A DNA stretch of 64,000 bases from Rotaria macrura (taxonomy: Eukaryota > Rotifera > Eurotatoria > Philodinida > Philodinidae), in NCBI GenBank assembly GCA_900239685.1, contig OENT01000056.1:40175-104174 (forward strand). Reading direction: 5' to 3'. The notes below the pieces were generated by a model that saw only the letters and a program-made list of their open reading frames with translations, did not search any database and was not told the origin of the DNA. The translations under genes and the position numbers were made by a program. Each line of letters begins with the position of its first letter. Position 1 is the first letter of the stretch. This document shows, one piece after another, positions 13,091 through 23,600 of this stretch.

Positions 13091-13958
13091 TAGAGACCTG
13101 CGGGGGACCCCGAACTCCGACTCCGACTCTGATTCCGACGGAGTCGGAGTCGGAGTTAAAAAACGAAAATTTTCGGAGTCGGGGTCGAAGTTAGTGGAAT
13201 AAAATTTTTCGGAATCGGAGTCGGAGTCAATTTTATTGTCGGGGTTTATCGGAGTCCGATTAACCCCGAAAAATTATAATTGTGTGATAAATTTTCGCTA
13301 TTTCACACGACAATATCCTCATTTTTCATGTTAAGAAGAAAAAAGATAAAATACAACGCTTGGTAATATAGTGAGATTCCACTTCAGGACGAAAAAGAAC
13401 AAATGAACCATTTTGACAGTATGAGATTCGAATGATCGACCAAGGAAAACAATGCTATTTTTGAAGAAATACACTCTGCGAATCATTGATGAGAACTACA
13501 TGAAAATATTGCTGCATTTGAGTAGAATTGAAGTGCTTCTCTTTTTCACGANAGATTCATTATTTTCATCTATCACCTTTTGAAATTCGTTTTTTCTCAA
13601 ACACCTATTAGTCATTCTTTATTTTTCAGAGTACCATAAATGCAAAACTCAAAATTACTTCTTTGATTTTTCTTTGATTTTCATTGACGCATTTGTTTAT
13701 CTAGTTTGATGTATTCAAAAATAAGCAATAAAATACACCAGAGGTCATCCATTTTCAATAATAATTTTTCGGAGTTTTCCGGAGTATTTCGGAGTTTTTC
13801 GGAGTTGGAGTTGGAGTTGGAAAAAAATATTTTTCGGAGTCGGAGTCGGGGTCGGAGTCAGCGAAATGAAGTTTTTTCGGAATCGGAGTAGTGACTGAAA
13901 AAGTTTTCGGAGTCGGAGTCGGGTTTCGGAATAAAAAAATTGACTCCGCAGGTCTCTA
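13091..13958. mobile_element. hAT-like non-autonomous element with GGAGTC iterated ends
   Basis: The 868-bp element has terminal inverted repeats TAGAGACCTGCGG and CCGCAGGTCTCTA. A perfect 8-bp duplication, CTTGCACC, flanks it at 13083-13090 and 13959-13966. An 8-bp duplication and TAGAG-type ends are typical of the hAT superfamily. Both subterminal regions consist of the word TCGGAGTCGGAGT and variants repeated many times; the 400-bp centre is AT-rich and has no transposase. An ambiguous base (n) is at 13552. Confidence 0.9.
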
Positions 13959-13966
13959 CTTGCACC

Positions 13967-14648
13967 TGATCGGGACAACTGATGTTTGTGATAATTCAGA
14001 AAATGAATATGATAACTGTTGAATATTTCTGTGAATGTTTCGAATAATTATATGGAGTATACCACAAGAACAGAATTCATTCCGTTAATGAACCTACGAA
14101 ATTTAAAAAAAGATTGCATATAACATTCTTTATATCGTGATAATCGTCTCTCTACTGAAATGGTACTCGAGGCTTAAAAAGAGGTATGTGTTGCTTAATA
14201 ACTCGCTTTATCTCGTCATCTAAATTTATTGAATATTTCGAGTAGTATATCACTGTTCACGATTATGCTTTCGATATCTTCATATCATTTCATTTCTCTC
14301 TTCACTACTAATATAGAACACGTTGGAAGACTGCCCAATGCTTGAGCAATTGCTCTAATTGGTATACATCAAAACAACATCAAACATATTTTTATGTTTG
14401 ATTCATTTGAATTGCAGAGCCATTATCTCAGTGCTTGTCGATTTCATATGATCACAGCTAAAGAAAAATATCTTTCTTTCGAAAGCAATGCCACATGCGA
14501 TGTTTGTTCTCAATTGACTTATTTCTTCTTACTTCAATCTTCTCAGTGAAGACATTCGTTCACATGTTTTTCTGTTGTCTTTTTAGTTGCTGATGAAAAC
14601 CACATACATACTATGTGTCCTAACAGTTCTCAATCGATATGACGGAAA
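13967..14648. other. Intergenic between two insertions
   Basis: AT-rich sequence between two hAT-like elements. I see nothing coding in it. Confidence 0.55.
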
Positions 14649-14656
14649 CTCTTCAT

Positions 14657-16033
14657 TAGTGGCGTCACCAGAAATTTAAGCGAGGTGGGGCTCAGTCGCA
14701 TCTCTTCTTGTAAGGTACTTGCTGACGGGCCCTAGACACTATACTCATAACAAGCTTTCATATGTTATTACTAAGTTTCAAAACTACCGTTGTATTAAAA
14801 TGAAATGGTCATGTGTGCATTATTTGTATCTTAAATATGAAGATGTCTAGTTTAGGTATGAGAACAGGAAATTTAAAATCAAAACAGAAGAAACTATTTA
14901 TTTGAGTATAATAAACCCTTCCCAGAATAAAAGGCCATGGCCTTCCATTATTGAAATTTACGTCGCTCCTTCGACGGTAGCCTAGTATTGTGGACTATGT
15001 TTTTGCTCGGATTTAACGAGAAAGTTAAGGGTTTTAAAAACTTTTTCTTGCATTCAAACAGACACTTTTAGCAGCCAAATACTGGAAAACCAATTTTTTA
15101 CTAGGAAAAAGTCATTTTGTTATACAAAACCTTGATTTTTTTTACAAAAAGAACAGAATTTTTAGTGAAAATCCAGATATGTAAGTGCTAAAACCTGAAA
15201 ATCCATTGGATTTCTGAAAGAAAAGGAGTCTGGAGATTCCACGGACTTCTATTACGTTTGCGAACTTTTCTTGGGGGTGGCCTTTTATTATAGGGTGTGG
15301 GGGCACGACTATTTTTATGAATATCTGAAAAAGTATCAATGAAAAAATTTGCTTTTCAGACAAAACAAGTTGTGTTGATGCTTCCGTAGATATGGATGAA
15401 TAGTGTAACTTCTGATTAATTCCCATGTTCTCAAATCGCGGCAAAGTCGACAATTTTATAGCAAGAAAATCTCACGATTAATTGGCCTGGTAAATTGCGA
15501 TGACTTGCTATTTTTCATTAGATAATCGCGCTTTGTGTGCCATTTCAAAAAAAAATCCACGATTATTAGCGATATAATCGACAATTTTATTTAAAAGCGC
15601 GATTAATCGTCGGAATCGCCGCGATTTCGAAGACATAAGTTAATATTTAGTTTTTTTTGATGAGGATGGTGACACGCAAAAAAAATCGTTCTTGATTTGA
15701 ATTTAGTAGGTTGCATATTTTTTATCTCTTTATGGAATATTACAACTTATTGCTAGCTTTCACCAGGACCCGTGAGTCATAATGAATAACATCAAATAAT
15801 GATTCGTGCTCTCACTATCTAATAGTTGCAGAAATTAATGGAAGATTCCCTATTACTATCAATGGAGAAAATATTTTTACTCTTTTCGATTCAAAATTCA
15901 GACTTCGGTGGTCGAACTGATATTCATTTCTTTAATTCAAGAATTCAATGGATAAAGTGAAACAAGGTTTGAGGGACTCGAAACCCGGTGATGGGGCTCA
16001 GCCTCATCTGGCCCCACTCTAGTGACGCCACTA
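14657..16033. mobile_element. hAT-like non-autonomous element, 1.4 kb
   Basis: The terminal inverted repeats begin TAGTGGCGTCACCAG on the left and read TAGTGGCGTCACTAG from the right end. A GGGGCTCAG motif lies just inside both. Flanking octamers are CTCTTCAT (14649-14656) and CTTTTCAT (16034-16041), a target duplication with one mismatch, so the copy is not very recent. No transposase frame is visible. A smaller palindromic repeat is nested at 15433-15627, and a second segment near 14920-15300 repeats ATAAAAGGCCA in both orientations. Confidence 0.85.
15433..15627. repeat. Nested CGATTAATCG hairpin repeat
   Basis: Ends AAATCGCGGC and GCCGCGATTT are inverted, and GTCGACAATTTTAT recurs in inverted orientation inside. 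The interior iterates CGATTAATCG-like words. It lies inside the hAT-like element at 14657-16033 and interrupts its AT-rich centre. Confidence 0.7.
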
Positions 16034-16041
16034 CTTTTCAT

Positions 16042-17014
16042 CTTTTACTTTAGTTGATGTGTTATAATAGTTTAGTCAATTGAAAGAAGTGCTTGAATGC
16101 TCGTTGTATCTGACCCTTATAGAAAGAAGTTATGCATTAATCATAAATAATTTATTCCTAGGAGTGACTGGAACAGGTATACTTAGTTTTCATTATACTA
16201 TCACGAATTAAATATTACGTATTCTAGTTGCATTAAAGTTAATTAACCTTCTACATAGAAATAAGTAACTAATATTTCATCTTCGTGTGAACGACAGACA
16301 ATAATTATAGTAGCCTTGAACAATACTTGTATTAATCTAGTAGTAGTTGAAAATAAAGAAAGTTCAATATCTCAAAGATGCCGACTTCATCTTTTTGAAT
16401 ATATGAGTTCACCAAGCAACTATTCAATGAAAGAGGGCTTGTTGATTAAAAAAGTATTGTAAGTCTCAATCAATCTGTAGCTATTGGCTCTAAATATTCA
16501 TCCACATAACATCATAGAGGGATGCACACATCTATTTCCGTTAAGATTACAACAAACATGCACACATTATTAGAGCACATACATCAATCAACATACATTG
16601 ATCGATGAAAAATTCAAACCGTTTTTTTCTATAAGTGAAAGAAGATGAAGTTGAAAAGGTCAAGATTATTACAAAGCAATTAAACTACATATAACGTACA
16701 GTTGTAATTGATGGCGTGTAAATGCATACAAATTAGATTACGTATTGAAACATATGGCCTGTTTCGAATTTAATAATTAAATTCATAAGACTGAAAATTC
16801 TAACATTCATGAAACAAATATTCTATTTTTTGAAAGGACTTTAAAATATTCTTTACGTGCAAAATAGTGGACAATGATGTATCGAGTATGATACACGATA
16901 ATATGAAACTCATTACTTCCGTAGATTTCTCTCTTGCAGTATCCTCCATTGTACTTTTTTCACTTTGATTCTATCTTGATGACACTAATTTTATCGAGTG
17001 CATAGGTTACATGT
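16042..17014. other. AT-rich intergenic, no gene seen
   Basis: There is no reading frame with recognisable similarity and no repeat borders were noticed. Confidence 0.5.
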
Positions 17015-17215
17015 CTAATGCATGTCTTCGTTCAATAGCCATTGAGCGAATGGAGCAATATTGGCAATACTCTGAATTATCGAGTTCATGTAACCAATGT
17101 CCAAGCATTGTTTTCCACTATTGGTATTAATAAGTCCAGTACCATGAACATGCGTTATCGACCATTCCATTTCGAGTTGGCATAGTGCTAATGGTAGAGT
17201 ATCGTTAAATGGCAT
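17015..17215 (-). pseudogene. Fragment resembling the USP deubiquitinase catalytic box
   Basis: The 66-codon frame contains GLIN, a Cys and then YMNSIIQSIANIAPFAQWLL. This resembles the N-terminal Cys box of ubiquitin-specific proteases (GL-N-GNTCYMNS-LQ-L). The spacing is disturbed: four extra residues separate the Cys from the YMNS block, so the active site would be malformed. No second (His) box or partner exon was seen nearby. It is probably a decayed or transduced exon next to the hairpin repeat at 17235. The assignment rests on one motif. Confidence 0.35.
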
Positions 17216-17234
17216 CTTAAAACGTTTTGATGAT

Positions 17235-17486
17235 CCCAGGTCGAACTCACCCCATCGGATCCGGTGGGAATTTGTCGGAATCCTTGGTATTGGATTCCGA
17301 CAGGAAGTTGTCAGATGTCGGAAAGTGGTGGATTTTCAGGGTTCCGACAGGATCCGGGCTATTCCGACAACTTCCTGTCGGAATCCAATACCAAGGATTC
17401 CGACAACTTCCGAGGCATCCCCATCGGATCCGATAAAATCCGATCATTTTCCACTAGGATCCGACTGTCGGATTGTTCGTCCTGGG
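17235..17486. repeat. CCCAGGTCGA hairpin repeat A (TCGGAATCC motif)
   Basis: The element is bounded by CCCAGGTCGAAC and GTTCGTCCTGGG. It contains a perfect 38-bp inverted repeat (17275-17312 against 17366-17403) around a 53-bp loop, and iterates TCGGAATCC and CGGATCCG words. It codes for nothing plausible; the open frames through it on both strands come from the palindrome. Confidence 0.9.
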
Positions 17487-18681
17487 ATGTTCCTTCAAGC
17501 ATATTAGATACGACGTGCGCATCAACTAAACACAATGTCGAATAGAAAAATGCACAGTAAGCAAAAGGAAACTAAAGGTTTGCTTTAGTAAATATACTTG
17601 GGCGATTACGATCGTTTAAAGATGGTAAATTGATGAATTTGTACGTTCTAATCATATTATTTAGAAGCATATTGATATTTCTTGTCTGTCTTACTTTTAT
17701 TCTATGAAGTATTTTCTAGTTGTATTGATTGGTACAATATCGACAACTAAAAAATAATAACCCCTATCCAACATCATCTTGAAAAACAAAAAGACGCATG
17801 CTACCATATCGACTAGAACTGGAAAAAGTTAGAACAGTTCGATTTTTAATAGGTGAAAGTCGTGATGAAATTAAAATGTTGGTGCTTCCATGCATCTATC
17901 AAAAACATGTAACGATTGATTTTCAATTCAATTTAGATTATATTGCATCTTTCGAGCTGAGGATGAAATCAGGATTGCTATTTTCTTTTGTTGTATTTAT
18001 TTTCAAGTGATGAAGTTATGTTATGAAAAAAATCAGTGATCATTTTTTTTTATCTTTATTATTATCAATGGCACGAATCAACATAAATGGAATACGATGT
18101 GCTACGCTAGCCAACGCAGGGTTAGTGCCTTGTCGAATTTCTTGATTGCAGCTTCTAATTTACTAACTAATGTTGTGCCGAATAGCTTTTTGAATTCTGT
18201 AGGATCTCTGTAAAGAGCTTTTTTAAGTTCATTCACGTCTAACCGATGTAAATGCGAAACTAAATCAATGTCAACTGATTCACCAAACTCTTCGCACGCA
18301 TCTAACATTGATTAGGCTCGATTTTGAATTCTTTGATACCGAAAATTCAGTTGACCATTGTTTCTTGCACCGTTTACAGTGCGAATATTTATTCGACTCA
18401 TTATGAATATTTAATAGATTTTACAGAAAAAAGTTCTTTGTCTAAATAAAAAAGAAATTCATCAGCTTCATGGAAAAAATTCTGCATGGCATGCGAGTTG
18501 AATGAATCATCAGCTGTCCATGACAGAAAAGAAAAAAATAACAGTTGACGATAAATTATAGACTCGCATTGGATTGGTTAATTCTGCCCATATGAAGTCA
18601 ACTGCATTTCTTTAGCTGACATGTGCAATTCGCTTCACACGATCAGATCGGTCGGTATATGTACAAAAATTGGTTTCATGA
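17487..18681. other. Intergenic with two small orphan frames
   Basis: A plus-strand frame at 17798-18010 (70 codons) and a minus-strand frame at 18102-18308 (68 codons, amphipathic, ending ALTLRWLA) look more protein-like than average. They have no recognisable family and no supported partner exons. Either could be a remnant of a lost gene. Confidence 0.35.
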
Positions 18682-20331
18682 TTATTGCGGATTAATATCA
18701 ATATGACGACGTTTTGGTTTCTTTGGATTACGTGAACGACTTTTAGCTTTGCATATGGGACAAATAGGTGCATTACGATGAATTTGTTGTTGGCATGATT
18801 GGCAAGTCTAAAATGACGAAGAAAGTAATAAGAAAATTACAATTGCAATATTTTCCTCTCCTTTGTCATTACATAGTTGTTCCGATAGTATTTCTTTCTA
18901 CCCTCCACACGTCGTTCAACATTCATATTTCAAAAGCAAAATGAACACTGAGCTTTTTTATTACGTCAAGCGAGACCTTAGAACTAAATACTACGAATGT
19001 TTCTAACAAATGAATACCGATCACAGTGTTTGACACTGTCGAGCAGATATTTCGTCTTACTGAAATCGGGAACGTCAAATTCGATTGATTAATACAATTT
19101 TCGCTACAGAAGCAAAGTGGAACAATCATATTCTCAATTTAGTTAGACTAAATAAAATGACGTTCCTGGTAGTGTGATTTCAGAAGATTCTGGATGAAAA
19201 TTTGAAAACTTAAAGGTTACTTATGTCATTCATAAAGACAAAAGCATCTGACTTTTACATGATTGTAATATTATTTCGCGAGAAATCGCTATATATTTCG
19301 CTTCAACTTCCAATCGAAAACTAGAACTCATCGGCACAAATGTTTTTCTATCCTGAACAAAAGATTTTCCTAATGAATATTTACCTTCATTGGTGGTGGT
19401 TGTTGTCTAAATGCCGATCGATCAATATTAGATCCAATGCCACCGAGAACTTTCGATGAATTCATGCCTGACGATTGAGATTGATTGTTATTTGATGTTA
19501 CAGTCGAAATAGGACCAGCACCTAACGTATTGTTTGTTTGTTGAGATGTATGAATAAATGGTGAGAGTAATGCATGGTGCTGTTCGTGAGGATTATCTGA
19601 TGTCGATGTAGCTGTCGACGATAAATGCGAATTTCGATTTGATGCCATAAAATCATGATCTGTTGGTTGCTGAGCAATAAATCTAAGCAAAAGACATAAC
19701 CATGACTCTATTTTCTCTGTCATACGTATGAAAATCGAAACTTACTGCATTGCCATTAATGCAGCTTCGTCATCTTCATTATCTGGAATTTTTTCAAGAT
19801 GAAGCATTTCTCGTATTTTATTTATTTGATCTTTCATGGGTTGATAATCTTTGAGTAAACGTTTACTTTCTTGTAATATTCGTACTCGTTCATCTTCAGC
19901 TTGTTTTATTGTTGTTTCCATCTTTTCAATAGAAAAACAAACAACATGCTTATATCGAACAAAGTTTTATTCTGCATGTGTATACATACGATATTAATAT
20001 CTGCATGAATCAATCGTAATTCTTCAATATGTGACATACGTTCTTGTACAAGCATATCGAGTTCTTTTCGAAATTCACGTAAAACTTGATTTTCACGTGT
20101 AACTATATCTGTATTTTGATTCAGATTCGTTTGAATGCGTTGTAATTGATTTTGTTTTTCTCTATTAAGAAAGAAATGAAAAAGAACTTCAACACATGAA
20201 TTCTAACGCATCATTTTGAAAAGAACAAACCCCAATTCTTTAATTAAATCAAGTTTACGCATTGATAATACTAAATCTCTTTCATCAATAGATGTTGTTG
20301 ATGTGGACGTTTTTTCAGTTGAGTTTTCCAT
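18682..20331 (-). CDS. ZC4H2: ZC4H2 zinc-finger protein
   Basis: Orthologue of the nuclear/neuronal coiled-coil zinc-finger protein ZC4H2. Five exons on the minus strand (20231-20331, 19990-20161, 19746-19921, 19385-19682, 18682-18807) join in frame to 290 residues, against about 224 in vertebrates. The extra length is a Ser/Thr/Asn-rich insert in exon 4. Exon 2 carries the coiled coil with the conserved [24 protein letters not shown] block. Exon 4 ends in FRQQPPPMK. Exon 5 gives the zinc finger and the invariant basic tail [14 protein letters not shown]. The finger reads [11 protein letters not shown] then CPICK; the first histidine expected after the second Cys is Gln here. It is divergently paired with AXDND1. 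Confidence 0.95.
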
Positions 20332-20657
20332 AGGAAATCTGTTTGAATAATTGAATACAAAATATGTTATTATTTATGAATAGACAGATCAACGAAACAA
20401 ATAAAGGTCAAACGAAACGATGACCAATCGAATAAGAGGACGCTAGTATCGAACATTGTATTTACTCGAAAAACTTATCGTAATTTTTCTGTAAAATTAA
20501 TTTTAATAAATTGTTCGTGCAATATTTTTATTTGAAAGTGTATATTATCAGACAATGGAGGTTGTTGTCAAGACTAATGACTTATCAATGATAGTTATTG
20601 ATTAGACAGGGAAAACGCAATTATTAGAATCGATCGTTTATTGAGAATTAATCTAAG
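20332..20657. promoter_or_regulatory. Shared divergent promoter interval ZC4H2/AXDND1
   Basis: 326 bp separate the start codons of the ZC4H2 gene (-) and the AXDND1 gene (+), so both promoters and 5' UTRs must lie here. The sequence is AT-rich without an obvious TATA box pair or palindromic operator. A bidirectional promoter is inferred from the layout only. Confidence 0.6.
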
Positions 20658-23600
20658 ATGAGTATTGTCGAAGTTCAACAACAAGAAAGTAGTGGAAATA
20701 AAACGAACGCTGCTTGTGCTTTACCACAACTGCGAGGTACGTATATGAATTTTTTTAATAGTAAAACTGAAAGAAGTTTTTCATTATCATAATGCAGGAC
20801 AATCACAAAGGCCAGCAGGTCGAACGGAAAATGATTTTCTACCACATGAACTTATGATAACTTTGCGTCAAACATCTTTGCCAGCTGAGTACTTAGGACC
20901 ACCTGGTCTCATCAATCCAAATAAATTTTTAAGACCAACACCACCTGTAAACATTTTCATTATTTAATCATTTCTTTTCGGACTTTTAAAGTTGTCCGTT
21001 TTTTTTCCTATTTAATTTTATCCAGTCAGGCTCACGACGACCAGATAATGCATGGAATTTTCCAAAGCAACGAGAAAAATATCGTTTCTTACTCGAACAA
21101 AATCCATGCACATGCGGAGCTGGACAGTAAATTCGGAATGCTCTTTTCTATTGTTCAAGAAATACGAAAGATTTATAATTTAATTTACTTAGTGACATAT
21201 CATTCTTATGTGAAGCTGCAGCAGCAAATTTACTTCAAGATCAACAAGGCAAGTCAATTTCTCAGCAACGAACGACTGATAAGAGTGCCATTCGAGCGAA
21301 ACGAGTTGAAATACAACCACAACAAGTATGTTGCTATGCTCATGCGTATTTGATACACATTAAAATGATTCATATTCAAAACTAGGACATAGTTCTACCT
21401 GAATCCATAATACCAGAAGAGTTTCGTGTAGTGAAAAATGTTGGTGTTACACCGATTGAAGTCTTCGACGAGTAATTATTTGTCTATCATCATAATGTTA
21501 CGAACGAATCGTACTGATCGATTTCAATTTTTCTATATTCTTTTAGAAAACATACAACTGTAACAGAAGATCATCTTAATCATATCACCGCATTTCCATC
21601 TTTGTAAGAACATCTATTGAAACAAATCGAGTTCATTAATTTTCGAACATATTTATCTATCATAGAAAACCAGTTGGACGAACACAAGTATTAAAATTAC
21701 GCCATACAATGGATGCACTATTGGAAAAAATTACTATAGAAGATAGTGATTTGCATGGACAAACACAAGTCAGAATTGATTTTTTGAGATTCTTTCAAGA
21801 GAACGATTTATATTCACTAGATAAGATATCAATTTCTTCTTTTATAGCTTCACAATTTACTTGAATTAATCAAAGAAGAACAAAATATTTATAATATTGT
21901 CTTTCATGAAATCATTCGACAAGTTAATATTGTTTTCATTTGCAATTGTTGATTTTTCTCCTTGCCTTTCTATTCAGGTCAGTGTTGAATGTAAAGATCG
22001 CGGTGAACTCTTATGTAAATTACGTGAACGTTATTCATCATTATTATCACGTGTACCAAGACAAATAAAAAGGTTAGATTATATTTTAATTTATTAGCAA
22101 AAAGAAAAGAAGTTTTTTTTCGAATGTTTATATTCTTTTTTTACAGTTTACATGAGGAATTAATTGCTCAACGTGCACTTGATCGTCGTCTAGCTGAACA
22201 ATTAATTCAATTTAAATCAACTGTTGGTACACTTATGTTGTATGTAAAAATAGAGCTGTCGTCTTTTTTGATTTATAACGACGATTTTGAAACCATATTT
22301 TTATTTGTGTTGGTGATAAACCAATACGCATTGATATAATAGATCGTTCTTGTGCTGAAACATACTTTTGTTCCGCGAATAATCGTTCTAATTCGGCAAC
22401 TTGCCATGATGTAAAAAGAATACGTGTTCGTTTTTTATCATGTGAAATAGGATTCGATTGTATTGATGAACGATCAATCTTATTTGTGTTTGAGACTTTT
22501 GCTGCACGAAGTAAAGTTGCATAGTCGCATGTTTTTAAATCAACTAGTGGAACGAAAGAAAAAAAGACGATCACAATTTAAGTACGAAATAAATAATAGT
22601 TTGAAAAATATGATTTGGGTGAGAAGTATCAGGTTGAACCTATTAATTTAGATGTTTTGTTTTAAATAAAAGTCACAATAACTAATAGAATATAATTTTA
22701 ATGTTTTTTTTTGTTTTGGATAAATCCACCATCTTGCTATGAAGTACAAGTTTCCACAGAAAGAATATTCAAGTCGAGTACTCTTCGTTCTGAGTAATCT
22801 ATAGAGAATGTCAAGTATAAGTGTGCAATAATATCAAGTTAGAACACAGTATCTCCTTTTCCAAAGACTGAAAGAAAAGCCGAATATTCCTGTGTTAGAC
22901 AGAGCACACTACTCAGAAGTTAGACATTCTCTTGAATTACATTTACACAAAGTTCTGCATAGAAATATTCTTGTGAACACTATCATGAGAGAACAATACT
23001 ATTCATAAACCACCATTGAATTAATCTATTCAAATCTACAACTTCACTACAGTAAGACTAAAAATAAGTTGAATAGGTATCATATGCAGAGAAGTTCGAA
23101 GTTGAACTATATTCATCGAACTGAGTTTTCTATCTAGTTAGCCATAATATCTATGTGAAACTGTAGTTTAAAAGCAAAAACGTGTACTACTCTCATGGCT
23201 TCACTTCGAATGAAGTTTGTAGGAAATGATCACTATGTGTGAAAATTCAGAAGTTTATTTAGAAGGAAAATTTCAAATAAAAATCGAATCATTTAATATC
23301 GAAGCGGATTAGTGTCGTACCAAAAGTTAATCTCATGTTACTAGTATACATACTCGTTGATTATGATAGAAATATATGTCAATAAACAACTATGAGTGTT
23401 AATCTAGAGAGTCATCTAGTTTTGTATTAAACATACATTACCTTGAATAGGTAATGGAGTACATCGAATAGGTTTAGGTTTAACGATTCGATGCGATGAA
23501 GATGTAGTCGACATAAGTATAAATATATGTGTATGTGACAATACCACTCGTATGTTCTTCAATGCCTTGATGAAGAGAAAACCATCATTGCTTCATCTAT

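Noticed and set aside
17227..17545. Several frames on both strands across hairpin repeat A
   Set aside because: The same sequence is open on both strands because of the inverted repeat; there is no protein similarity.
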